This document shows, one piece after another, positions 11,106-24,374 of a DNA stretch of 64,000 nucleotides. The stretch covers positions 13,020,001 through 13,084,000 of the forward strand of contig CM034105.1 of NCBI GenBank assembly GCA_019914945.1, written 5' to 3'. The translations under genes and the position numbers were made by a program. The notes below the pieces were generated by a model that ran no database searches, had not been told where the DNA came from, and saw only the letters and a program-made list of their open reading frames with translations. Source of the DNA: Typha latifolia (taxonomy: Eukaryota > Streptophyta > Magnoliopsida > Poales > Typhaceae). The stretch's first letter is position 1, and each line of letters starts with the position of its first letter.

Positions 11106-14100
11106 TTATGAATCTGATGAGGCTTCACCGTAATTTGCTTCATTTGAAGGTACAATAACAGGAGAGAACTGCAGTCAGGAGAATATAATATGTTAAGTTA
11201 TTATAATTAGATACCAAAAGGTACAGTCAATTAGGCAGACAAACATAAACCTCGTCATCTTCTTCAGCAATGAGATTCATTGCATCACTCCGAAGATCCC
11301 AGCCAAATGTGGTTCCAACCAGTTCCTTCAATTTTCTTGTCTGCAAAATAAAGAGCAGCCCATTAAACAGAAAAAAGTCTATGTGTAATTAAAGCAACAA
11401 TTATAGTATTCCAAAATCATTGAAAGTGATCACCAAGGAAGCTAGACACCAAATTATTGGAAGTGATCGCCAAGGGTTTGGATACAGTAAAAGCAAAGCA
11501 TTGAAAATGTGGGACCACATATTTTTGCTCAAGGTAATGTCATTGACAATGAGTAAAATTTAGTTTGGCTACACTATGCACCACCATCGAGAATATATAT
11601 TGAACATTTTGTCTAACATCAAAACAAATGGAATTATGCCTTATAGAAGGATATTCAGCCCCTTACACATAGTGGACAAGGGGAATCCTCTTGCAAGTGC
11701 TTACCAGGCCATCGATATCTGGCCCCTTTGCAAAGAAAATGAGGATGCTCTCTTTCCTCCCCTACCTCCAGGAAATGGTATATTCACAATATAATCTAAA
11801 ACTGCAGATATTTGTTCAAGTTGGTCCTATTTCCAAGATTACACCATCCTTAAAAATTACGTGATTCTTTTCTCATTCCTATTAGATTAAATCAACCAAA
11901 GCCATGATCACCGAGAAACCTACTACTTTGGAAACTGAAGATATTTGTTCAAATACCGTATTACCAAGTTCACATACTCCTTGGGAAATATATGATCCTT
12001 CTCTTTCCTTCTTAAAACAAATTAACAAAAGCCTGTTACCTTAGATCCTCTTCGTGGACGCAATGTAAATTTTTATTAAACAATGAATTTATAAAACATG
12101 ACAAGCAAAAATATAAAGCATATCTTTGGCTTTAATAAATATAGTCTCATTACTTATTCAGTCTCATATTACTTCAGCAAAAACCAACATTAGTTTAAAC
12201 TCGAATGGAAGAAGAATTGGATATTGTAGAGGAACAGGAATAATGATTGATATTCTGCAACGAGAAAAACTAAATTAATGGAGCAATATATAGACAAAGT
12301 TTTAGCATATTCCAACCCATGACAGAAGATCTCCATCCACAACTGGAGATTCCAACACCAAGGGAAAGAAATCCTGGGGAAAAAAAGGCAATCAAAGGTT
12401 AATAGACAGCTTCCTCAATAATATTAAGTAAACCACTTGAACGACAAATACTGAGATTGCAAGTTGTTTGCTAGTAGAATAATGACAAACTATATTGGCA
12501 ATAACGAAGCTCAAGCACATTTGACTTCTAATAAAGTTATTCACTAATAATTTAATTATCTGTTCCATGTTGTACCATTTTAATCTTTAATTATAAGGTT
12601 CTGCACTTCAATCTATTATCAATTATATGGCAAAACCAAATAGTTCTACCTCTCTGCCAAAATATTAAGATCAATGCAAAAAAAATTACCTTGCAAAGGT
12701 GGTACAAGAAGATGTCCTTAGATAGCCATGCATCATCCAAGAATACAGAGTTTTCCATACCCTGACCACTGCTGTGCCTTTGACTTTTTTGAAAGCCATG
12801 CTTTATATGATAGTAAATCACCTTGATAAACTGTGCAAAGTTATATTACAATCAAATACATGAACAAATGAACAAACAAATATATCATTAAGCTTTGGGG
12901 GAAGGGGCGAGGAGCTAGAGAAAACACCCACAGTGAAGACAAGATATAAAAGTTACAATTAAGTCCTATCTATCCTCTATTATTAAAATGTTTTCATTTT
13001 TTCCAGCCCTACAAATCTGCAGAATGCTGACATTGATTAGCTTTGTCCATTTGCAAGTGTATAGATGGGTTTGTAGGAGCCATACCTCCAACTTACCTGG
13101 TAGTAAGCAAACTCAGCTAATCTAGACCCAAATACTTGTTTGACTTGATGGACGTTTCCTCATTGCTTTAGTGAGTCTTTAGGTTCGATACCTTTCTTAC
13201 ATACTTCGCAACCTACTCACTTGACATCTAGCAACTATCTTCATTCTGTGCACATAAATAAAGTATTTTGTAGAATTTTTATATGGAATTCTACAAATTA
13301 GACAAGTGACTTTTTTTCTTTCCAGCTTGTTTTAGACTTTTAGTATATAAGCCAACAAACAAGTGTTACAGATGCTAATAAAGTACCCAATCTCATGCTA
13401 AATTACCCACCATGTCTACTTTTCGAGTTCTGCAATATAGGTGTATCACAAAATATAACTCCTTCATCCTTATAGATACAACATATTATATATTCAAAGA
13501 AAACAGCAGATGAAATTTTTAAGTATGGGGAAATTTGTCATATAGTTGACAAAGTACAGAATGAAAGCATGTAAAAAGTTACCTTTGTATATAGATGTGT
13601 CCTTGTATGAAGAGGCTGCACAAAAAGAGGAAAACAGAAAATGAAAAGAAAAATACATTATAATAATGACAAGTGACATAAGAACCAAATGTTAAAGACT
13701 TAAAAAGGTTAGAGGTTTTCGTGATCTCCAACTGAAAAGAAGTAGCAGTACTTACAGCCTCACTGCAGCTAAAAAGAAGGCTAACAAATGCTTTCCACTG
13801 TAGAAAAGCCTCAAGTGATTGCCCCATCTGTGTACTAAAAAATGTTAACAAAGCATTACGTAATTTACTAGCCTGGAAAGATGCGAAATTAATTACCATA
13901 AATGCTATGAATGCAAATTGGAGCTCTCCCAAAAGAAGATCTTCTGCACCTCCATACTCTTTGATCAAAATGGTTTCCAGCAACTTTGTCTAAACAGGAA
14001 AGTAGTCTCCTTATCAGTTGAAACAATTACTCTAAATAAGTAAATTAAATTTGATAAGATAGTTAAATCAGAGGACATATAATGAAAAGAAAAATTGGTC

Positions 14101-17100
14101 TTTTAGGGCATGCTATTAAATCATGAAAAAGGCAAATTCAAGAAATATCAATTACATAACACAAGTTCAACTTTTTATGAAAAAAAACATAATAAATCTT
14201 TTTTTTTCAAAAAAAGAGAAAGAAAACAGAAAAAGAAAAGGTGCACTAAGGTTGATGATGATGTAAAGGAGCACATATAACTTCAAAGTAGAATAGATGG
14301 TTTTGCAAATCACATTGTTGCTATTCTAAGATGATAAAATGATTGCTGAACAAAACCTACAAAATTTCTGTTCTGGTGAAATTCGTATGGACGCAGGAAA
14401 GATTACTTTGTCAAGATTCACAGCTGTAAGTTCCTCGCTGGATATGGTACTATGCTTAACAGCATGAGGAATAGTAGTGTAATAGCATCCTCTCCTCTGT
14501 GATTCCTTCTTAGCATACTTTGAAAACTTGCTTTCTCTTAACTGCTCCATCAAGCATTTTTCCATGGCTGTTCTAGGAGTTGTATCCATCAATCCAGGCT
14601 CATCCATTATCGTGATTTCTCCTCCAACAGGTTCTGAAATCATGACTGGTTAGCATTCTCAATAATATTTGGAAGAAAATTGCAAACAACATTTTCGTGT
14701 TTCTCCAAAATAACCAACACAAAGAAAGGAAAGGAAAATCAATCCAATGTGATAAAAAATTACAGTATGGTTTTACTGTATAAACTCAAAAGTACAAAAT
14801 TTTGGCATGTTCTATATGAGCACTCCCCAAGATAGTTAATTAGTTAAATGTCTTTGCAGATCTCTATAGTGATTCTTTGTAGCTCTTACATGAGAATAAC
14901 AGCTAAATTGCTACAGCAAGCAAGTGTTTTATCTCATTTTTTTTGTTTTAACATAATGGCACTCATTATATGTAATGCTCCATACTACATCTATCTAGAC
15001 CTACATTCTTTGCAAGCCATATTACATCTATTCTTTCCTTTTATCAAGCTAATCAATGACAGGACAAAAGTGACATTCAGCATATATCACATACCAACTC
15101 GTTCAATGATACTTTGTGATATATAATTAGAAAGCTGCTTCCACTCTCCACAGTGGTCTAAACCGTAGGGTCCAAGTTGATGATCGAACTCCAACTGTTT
15201 AACTGCTTCAGAATACCTGCCTTCCTGTGAAGAAACTCATTTCAGTATCACATGATAATAGATAACAGAACACAGATTTAGATGCCCTACATCTTGAATT
15301 ACATGGAGCAAATTTCTGAATTTATGCACCAATAATATGATAAGGTATTCTTTTAACAGCAACAATAATGCAAGATCCATTCAACAAGTCCAGATAGTAT
15401 CTCGTTATGTACATAATATCATGTCATTTTGTGAAGTAAACTTTATGGTTTAGCATGTTGACATGTTCAGTAGATAGATTTGTTTAACCTGCTTAAACAG
15501 CGAGTGACCCACTGTTGACTAGAGACATGCACTATATAGTCTACAAGAGGATAAAACAAACAGGATTATGATTATTTGAACTACTTGATCATTGAGTTCA
15601 ACAGGAAGCATCAGAAGCTATGAATAATTAGTAAAACTTGTTTCACAAGAACTATTAAAGATAGCAAGCAAATGACAACCAATTGCTGATGCCAAAGTGA
15701 CAATCCTGAAGCTCCATTAACTATCCGATTATCAATCTTAGTTATGAATTGTCATCTCATGCATCCCAATGTGCACCTAGAAATTATACAATTGAATGGG
15801 ACTGTGTACATAAGATGACCACTAAGATATGGCGTGTGCTTGATGGCCAACAAGCATGCCCCATTCTACGGCAAGTAATTATATGCTTTGAGATATGGAT
15901 TAGCAGAATCTATATTGAGCAGAACTGAAATTTATCATGATCATAGTAACATTGTATGATATGGAGCAGATCTTTATTGACATTCAAGGACATGAACCGT
16001 ATGTTAATGTGCCAGTGTTTACAGCTGGCAGCAAGGCCTTACAATTCATTACTATGGATAATATGCTAGATGGCCAATATTGGTAAGGCGCAATGAACGC
16101 TCATCTAAGAATCTCTACTAACTCGGGATTCCCTTAGTCCAGTGATACAGGGGAATCTCTCATGATGACCAACATGTCTTCGTGCTGATTCCGTATTGGG
16201 CGCCCGAAACCCACTAAATTAAGTCAGAGGCCTAAAATGATAGATATATATCATTTTAAGAGTCATTCTATATAGATATAGCATTTTGGTGCTAGATCTA
16301 TGATAAATACTCTTTAAATTATCAGAATCAAAAGAAAATTTTGATTTGTAGGTACAAATTATGTAATGGCAAATTCATAGACACAAAACACTAGTAACCG
16401 TAAGCAAATAGTTAAATAATGACCACGAAATGCATCATGTCATTAGAACATGTACAAATAATAATAAAAGTTGATACTAGATCAAACCTCATCTTCTGCT
16501 AATCTGACCAGTCTTTCGTCTTCCTTATGCCACCTACGAACCACTACCTGAAGAATCGTTTGAATGACTTATCATGAACACATTTTGTACTTTGCTATTT
16601 ATTAGAAGGGTGAATTTTGTAGGATAAATGATATGTTATGCCCTCCTCCAATATTTTAAGCAAATAAGTAGATTTTAGGTAGTCTATACGTGACATCGAA
16701 ATTATACAGTTTATCTAATCTTAATGCCTCGATATTCTGCATTCTAAATCTTTCTCGTGAGGATATGCATAAACCAGCAAACTTGTAGTGTTATACAATA
16801 GAAGTATGGAAAAGAGGTGGCTGACGGACTAGCTGCAAGAATACATCAATTTACAAATTAAGATTATAAAAGGTTGATTATTGAAGTTACTTACAGCATA
16901 AGACCACAAGAGTTAAATAGGTCTTCCAATTTGTTCATCTCAAAGACTACAAGTTCTATCGCCCAGTAGACAAATTAGCAAGTATGCTGTGGAAATATTT
17001 TCAAAAAAGCTCATATCTTTGAGCTAGAAAGGTTACTCTAAATACCTGATTTGGGTGAGTAATAAGAAAAAAGCCAACTGTTGGTGCGAATTCATTTCTG

Positions 17101-18316
17101 TCCCTGTAAATGTAGTTGGAAATTAAGCACTAGATCTGCAATTGCAAATACTTTGAGACAATAAAAACAGAAGCATTCATATAGGCTTAATCCCTTAACT
17201 AATCCTACATCACCATTTTTTTTCACATGAAGATAGCACATTATTTCATAATGAGCTATAAAGCCAATTCTCTTCAAATGCATTCTGCTTATGTTTATAA
17301 CATTATTTGTCAGAGACGAGCCTTGCATGGCACCAGGCAGCCCACAAGAAGTTTTGCAAACTAAGAGTCATATTACAAAAGTAGAAGAAAATCATGAAGC
17401 TTTAAATCCAACTACTCACAAATTGCAATATATATTAACCTATATACTTATATATTATCAAGATCCTTGTCCTTCAGAAAACAGTTCTCCAAACATGACA
17501 CCTTTCTAACCTTTTTGACACTTGAGGCTACAGTCAATGTTATTGGAAAGTAACCTTAATTACCTGAAAAACTGAAAAGAGATCAGTGCAGGAAGGAATT
17601 TAGTATAGTAGTGGTAAATGGCATCACAGAAACGATTTTACAGTGGAGAAGAGCTTTAAAAAGGTTCAGACAAAGATTTGGCACATCCCGAACTAGTAAT
17701 TTTGTCTACGTTTATATTTCATAGTATGCTCTCTAATAGTAGAAACTAGAAAGAACTGACAAGATGAGAAGCTCTCAATGAACAATTATCAAAAAAATAT
17801 TATACTTATTTGAAGAGAAAAAGAAAAACCAATTGTGAAACAAACAGTTATGAGTTCTAACTTACTTGTTTGAGGAGTTATAATAAACAAAATGGGGACC
17901 GGGCGGGATCATTTTTATACCCTTAAAGTTCGGCCCCACAGAGAACATCTGCAAGAACATGAGATAATAATAAACATAATAATTTCCAAACATTAAAGAT
18001 AACAAAACCAACAAGGGCTACTTGTATTCTCTTCATATCCCACATTAGTGTCGCTTCTTCATACAATCTTGCGAGAATTGACATTAGACGAGGATAAAGA
18101 TTAAAACTTTATCCATCAACCTTCCGAGAAACGAAAATTTAAACAACCAGCGAGACATAACATTCGAGAATCGCGTAGAGGGGAAAAGAGAAGAGGAACG
18201 GTGGGGTGGATTAGGGATACCTGGGTGTCGATACCGACGAGGGTGAACTGGGGGACATCGAGGAGGAGAAGGGTGGAGCCCTTCCTCACGAGCTCGAGGG
18301 CGGTGTCGGGATCCAT
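11106..18316 (-). CDS. AAR2: AAR2 homologue, U5 snRNP assembly factor (13 exons)
   Basis: Exons on the minus strand: 18316-18221, 17948-17866, 17103-17046, 16547-16488, 15224-15095, 14633-14407, 13989-13897, 13827-13756, 13615-13583, 12830-12690, 12373-12317, 11340-11251 and 11168-11106. They total 1203 bases and 400 residues, the usual length for AAR2. All introns are GT-AG and in frame. The N-terminus MDPDTALELVRKG with DVPQFTLVGIDTQ, then FKGIKMIPPGPHFVYY, is the typical AAR2 N-domain. The C-terminal helical part carries GELQFAFIAFMMGQSLEAF and TKFIKVIYYHIKHG. AAR2 binds PRP8 in a U5 snRNP precursor and is exchanged for BRR2 in the nucleus. The start at 18316 matches the family; an in-frame ATG at 18334 would add six residues. 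One exon is only 33 bases (13615-13583). The protein ends with an acidic-serine tail (GEASSDS). Confidence 0.93.
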
Positions 18317-19342
18317 CCCACGCCCAGAAGTCATTACACGCACTTCGTCCTCTTCACTTTCTTCTTATATTGACGAAACGAAGGGAAGGTGCGAGAAAGA
18401 TGGTAGTTGTAGTAACCTATTGCTGCCGATCCCCTGAAAACCCCTGGCTGCAGGAATTTCCAATAGACTAAGATCATTTGAGTCGATTACCCCAGCGGTA
18501 TACTGATATAATATATAGCTCAAAAATAAAGGGGAAAAAAACAGTTGAAAATATTTTACCCCTAAGTATTTTAGACTAAAATTACTTCACCTCATAGATT
18601 TTATTTTGTATTACTATGTAGTGCACTCTTGACTAAATTATAACTATTAAATTTTTAATCCAGAATTAATAATATTTGGATACATATCAATGTAACAAAA
18701 AATTAAAGTTATTTAAGTTATTTTTTCGTTTCTATTAACTGTGTTTATAAATATAGTGCAGTGACACAAAATGACAAAATAAAGTTTAAAAAGTAGATTG
18801 TTTTCTTTAGGAATAATCCAAAACACAGGGCTCCAAATGTGATCCTAAGCCAACGGGCTTTCTCCAAAACCAAGAATTAGAATGTGGACCATAAATCATG
18901 ATAAAGTGTAGGGTGTGGAGTAATTTCGCTAAAAGAGAAAGATTTGAAATGCTACAGAGCATATGTAATGCAACAAATAAAGCATTTCTTTTCTCAGGAA
19001 AAGATCAACTGAGATAGTAGTTTCACTACGAAAGACGACTTATGTGGATCAACAAATCTCACAACCAGTTCTGAAATCTCCACGGAGATCACATACTTCC
19101 CCTCAAACAAACAAAACCCATGAAAACATCCTACATATAAGCTGTAACACTTTCATGTGGCCCAATAGATTTCTTAACTTTCATGTGGTCAACGCACTAA
19201 TCACACTGTTATCCATCCAGCCACTAGATTTCGCTTCAACTAGTAAAAAGTTGATCAGCAAAACTGATAGCAAAAGACTAAATAAGCAAACTGCTTATTG
19301 TTGCTGTTAACTTGAATTGCACTTCTTTAAAACAAAGGGCCG
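18317..19342. other. Spacer between AAR2 start and AIP1 end
   Basis: About 1 kb of AT-rich DNA carrying the AAR2 promoter and leader and the 3' flank of AIP1, both transcribed on the minus strand. No coding sequence or RNA gene was recognised. Confidence 0.6.
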
Positions 19343-22300
19343 TTATTGCACTAATCTCCACACCCGAACACATGCATCTTCGCCAGCACTAACCAAAGAG
19401 TTGTCGTCGACAAAAGCTAATCCATAAACGCCTCCTAAGTGAGCTCCTTTAATTGTGATTCGGCTGGACGCAGGCTTGTCGAGTTCATACACAATCACAC
19501 AAGTATCCAAGGAGCCTGTTGCTATCAAACGGCTGTCCGGAGACCAGGCAAGGCAGTTTATTCGAGCAGTGTGATACAACATATTCTTTAACTTCACCTG
19601 TAAATATAAAAATGTCAAACTTTCTGAAACTATATCCAGAACGCAAATTATTTAAGAAATAGAGTAAAATAGCTCAGAATATTAAAAAAAGTACCTAAAA
19701 TCTTGCAACGTACTTCCTGCTTGAAAGCATATATTAATTGACCAAAAGGAACAAAACTATGATGATTGATGACAGCGTATTCTTTAAGATGCACAATGTA
19801 AGTTCATTATAAGGGGTGAAAGTTTACCTCCTTAGTTACACGATCCCATACGACAGCTTCACGATTGGCATCTGCTGAAGCAAACAGGGAAGCGTCTGGA
19901 GAGTAACATATAACAGTAATAGCACCTCGGTGCTTCTCAAGGACTGTTTCTTCCACAAGTGTGTCCCCATTAATTGAATATATATGCAGTTTTCCATCTT
20001 GACCACCAATAATAGCCTCACTTCCATCAGGAGAAATAGCTGATGCGGTGACAGTATAAGCCAGTTTGATTGTTGAAGCTACTTTTGGGCCCTGCAGCAT
20101 GACAACTCCAGAGTCCGTAGAAATTAAGGCGAGTTCAGGGGTCTGAACTGCAAGGTTCAAATCTTTTGGCTGAGATCCAACATCAACAGATGCAGCATCT
20201 CCGCACTGATCTCCACTTATAGGAACTCTCCAAACCTACAATTGAAAAGAAAAATCAGTGACAAGAGAAAGATACAAAATGTTCCACAGGTTCTTTGGTA
20301 CATGTGACTGCTAACTGCAGCTGGTTATCAGTATTTTCCAGTATTAAGGATTAACTTGCTAAAGTTGCAGCAAAGTGGTAAGGACAAGTTACAATAACAT
20401 TCAGAAAAATAACATGTTAACAATGCTAAAATCATAACTGGCAAAGTAGTCGAGAGAAAATGGAACAATCAGAATTGCATCACACACCTTATTGTCAAAG
20501 CCTGATGTGACAAGTTCTCCTTCAACTGCAGCAAAGCATTTAATCTGAGTGTTATCCTTTCGCATCATCCTGCCAGCATAACCCAAGCCTGGTATCCACT
20601 TTATAATAACACCATCATAGCTGCTAGATAATATGGTTTTCTGCCCACTTTGAAGAAAACAAGACAAAGCACTGATGCTCTTCATATGTCCAGAAAATGT
20701 TACAGGTGTTTTATCTGGATCACTTGCCGAAAACAAGTTAAACGCACCACCAAGAGAAACTGTGACAAGATGATCATTCAGCCAGAGGCAACCAACGAGC
20801 ATGTCATCTAAACCCCCTGAGCCAGGAGGAACCAAAGTTTTCTTCACATTCCCACTTCCATCCTCCATAATATCCCATATTTTTGCAGTTTTATCAGCTG
20901 ACACTGTGAAGACCTAAGGTGACATATAATATGAGATGAGACTCAAATAAGATGTTTACACAAATGAAATGCACCAAAGACTGAAATCATGCATGATTAA
21001 GGCAAGAATAAGTATGAGCTAAATATGAGATAATAAGATATTAACATTCCCAAGTGCAAAACTAATGTTTGTTGTGATATAAGAATAAGAAACTACCTAC
21101 GTCACTTTAACTATATAGTCATGCACTAGCATAGCAAGTCTGGGATTCTAGCACATTTGCTTCACTTGACATAATGTTTGAGTAGCATCACTGAGATGAT
21201 ACCAAAAAGTATGATACACTTGAAATCTACTCCTTGATGGCATGCTTAGCTACAAATTATACATAGTCAAGGACATTTTAGATCGATATTGAGATTGAGA
21301 TGAAGACACCGTATCTTTTTGGTTTCCACTCGAAAAGGTGGTTTACATTTTACAAGGCTTAGAAATCAAATTTGATTCACAAGAAAATCAACAGAATGCA
21401 AGATATTTTTCAAATCTAAAAGACTTATTTAAAGTTGTTAGCACTTACACACCTGAAATAGTATTATCTGACAATTAAATATGAGTAGGCAAGAACTTAA
21501 AAGAAAATGATTCACCATGAGATGCCAAATTTTCAGAAGAAGACAGATTGTTGGTTTGAAATCCAGAAGCAAAACACATTGAATTTCTGTATTGAAAAAG
21601 ATTACTGAAGGGATAAGTAGTCACTTGTTTGCTATCGGCACTCCAGCTAACAGCATATATGCTTCCTTTATGCCCATCTTCACTAGACAACTCTCCTATT
21701 TTTTCTCCAGTTTTTCCATCATACATTATGCCTTTTCGGTCTGAGCTCACACTAATGAACTTATGCCCATCAGGAGAAAAACGTACACAATTAGCAAAGT
21801 TTGAGTGGTCCCTGCAGTTTCAAGGATGCATGTCGATTAATAATAATTAAAAGGATGCATGTCCTCTAATGAAGTGTACGTACTGTTCCATATAGTAATT
21901 GGAATAATCCACATGTTGCAAATCATATGTGTAAGAATTAGAAAGCAAAATGAAGGGCTTTTGCCGATACTATAACCAAGTTAAATATTAGTAAAAGTTG
22001 AAGGGAGAATCTTCAAGACTCAAAAGACAAGGAATTAAACTAGTTACACTGAAATTTAGGAACAACCATCAGGAACTTATTCGTGAAGGAGAGAAATCCA
22101 GTGAAGTAAACAACTTCAGATAATGTTTATGGTTCTTTACTGACATGTTGTAAAGCTTGATGGCCCACCTAAACTCCTAAACGTTAGATACTTCAGTATT
22201 ACTCTGCTGGCTTCATGCAATGATAATGAACATGAAAACCAATCGATACTGAATTAAAGGAACATCAAACAGCAGCAATATACAGTAACTGGAGCAGCAT

Positions 22301-23838
22301 TCCATTTTAACACTCATCAAACTTTCATGATCAGGTTGCATCATATAACTGTTGCACGCACTTGACAGTTGAGAAAAGTGACAATGTAACAATAGGCATA
22401 GAACATCAAAGAAGACATTATGGAATTACAAATTAATTTTTCCAATGAATATGCATCAGAACTGTGAAATGAATCCAGATATCAATGATCCAATGGAGAA
22501 AATAAAAGTATCGAGAAACATGTGTAACAATACTCAAGAACAAATAAGAAAACAGGAAAAGAAAAAGGAACAGGATCTGACAGTCACATTGCATAGCTTG
22601 TTGTAAGTCGTAATAACCTGTGTGAGAGCTTGAACTTAAATGGCGGTCCTTCATAGAAATTCACAAGGAAATCTTCACCACATGTGACAATGCGAAATGG
22701 TCTTGTTGGCTTAAAAGCACAACTTAATACCCTCCTTGAATGGCCATCAAACTCACCGACATTAGTGCCTGAATCCCACCTGCAAGATATAAAGGCTTCA
22801 GTATCAGCACGTCAGAAAAATAAGGGGCCATTTTGTTTTCATGTATTTCTAGATACTGCATCTGTAGTTAAATTTTTAAATAGAGAAAACAATGTGAGTG
22901 AAACTTAGATCCTTCCCTATTTTCTTCTCAATAAAAGTTGAGATATAGTGTCTTGACACCCATAATCTGAGTGGATGTCCAGACACTGCATATACCAAGC
23001 TTGGCACTTGACAAAGCTACATAATGGCACTTACAGAATAAAACTGATTTTCATAGCACACTTAAGATGCCCCTAAGTGGACCAGAACCATAAATGAGTA
23101 GAGTATCTTTTGATGCAAAATTATAAAAAGTTTATAATATGTAATGTCGAAAACTATCATATTAGATTATAGTAAATATATCCAGAATATAACAGATCAT
23201 ATAACTACTATAAAGAAGAAGAAAAAACCAACCAAATCTTTAATCCCAACTATTTATTTGAGGTCAGTTATTATGGGTCCTTTCCCTTATAAATGCAAAC
23301 ATAAATATTTGTCAAAATATCTACCAACAGAAGAAACGAAAAGTTAAGAGCAATCATAGAATAACTACATCTATTCAATCAAGCCAATTCTAGAACCAAA
23401 GATGTCAAATAAATCAATCAAGAGAGACCAAAGCGATCCAGCTCACATGAATGCTCTCACAAGAGATTTCCCCTTCCCGTCCCCCGACGCCACGATCCTT
23501 AACCCATCGGGCGACCATTGGAGGTCGTCGATCCGGCCGGAGAGCACCCGGAACTCATTCTTGAGCGCGCGATCGCCGTGCACTCCCCAGATCCGCACGG
23601 TTCCCGAGGAGTCACCGGAGGCGACCCACTCGCCGTTGGGGGAGAAGCGGGCCACCGTAGCCGGGTATGCATGCTCCCCGTACACTGACGCCTCGAGATT
23701 CGCGTCAAGGCGGCGGATGATCACCGAACGCCCGTTGCAGTAGGCGATCGAGTTGGACCGGGGGTCGCCGGAGATAAGAATCCCGCGGCCGCGCTCCGTG
23801 GTTGGCGAGCACGCGTACGTCTCCGAGAGCTGCGCCAT
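19343..23838 (-). CDS. AIP1: Actin-interacting protein 1 (AIP1), WD40 repeat protein (6 exons)
   Basis: Exons on the minus strand: 23838-23447, 22779-22618, 21811-21625, 20913-20488, 20235-19828 and 19597-19343. They total 1830 bases and 609 residues, matching plant AIP1 (about 611). All introns are GT-AG. The N-terminus has the family's [20 protein letters not shown], and WD-type repeats run throughout, for example [40 protein letters not shown] and the final [15 protein letters not shown]. Two seven-blade propellers are expected. AIP1 works with ADF/cofilin to disassemble actin filaments in the cytoplasm. The first exon is GC-rich. The first intron splits codon 131 (AT|G, Met), just before the WDSG of the next WD repeat. 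The start codon faces the GCD1-like gene 536 bases away, so the two share a divergent promoter region. Confidence 0.95.
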
Positions 23839-24225
23839 TAGAATCTCTAGGGAGAGAAAGGAAGAGGTAGAGAGTGGGAGGAGGCGGAGGAGGAGAATTA
23901 CAGTTATTGAGTGGGAAAAAGGAGGAAAAAGGGATTGGATAGATGGAGGGGATTACGGTGAAACGTGCTTCTAGGATGGAGAAGAAGGAGATTTAGACAC
24001 GTGGCGAGGGATAGATTGTGGACCAAGGCACAGTCATTGCTGGTTCTTTTCTTTTTGGCGTTTTCCTTCTTTTTATTTATTTTTTCTATAACTCTCTTTT
24101 CTTTTTCAAAATTATTTGTAAACATTCTTTTTTTTTATTTGTGATTATTTTAACATTTCAATTGGGAATCCAATTGGTTCCACAAATTAGCTTACTTGGA
24201 ATAATATATATTCCAATGTTAGCGA

Positions 24226-24276
24226 TGGGCCCGATAAGCCCATAGACTTATCCAAGGTCCAATTATCTCCAGCCCA
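24226..24276. promoter_or_regulatory. Cluster of three site II (TGGGCC/T) elements
   Basis: TGGGCC is at 24226-24231, and AGCCCA (TGGGCT on the other strand) is at 24237-24242 and 24271-24276. They lie 100-150 bases upstream of the GCD1-like ATG and about 400 bases upstream of the AIP1 ATG. Site II elements bind TCP factors and are enriched upstream of nuclear genes for mitochondrial and ribosomal proteins. This fits a mitochondrial product to the right. Confidence 0.6.
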
Positions 24277-24374
24277 TCCTTTTTTACAGGGTCTCTTCGA
24301 CCGCCGCTTCCCTCTTCTTTTTCTTCCCTCTTCTCCTCTTCCCCGATTCCCTACTTGATGGGAGAACACAGTGG

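Noticed and set aside
16000..16260. Possible retrotransposon fragment in AAR2 intron 4 (GC-richer stretch with TGGGCGCCCGA and an inverted TGATAGATATATATCA)
   Set aside because: No terminal repeats, target-site duplication, recognised primer-binding site or coding remnant could be seen. It needs a repeat search.
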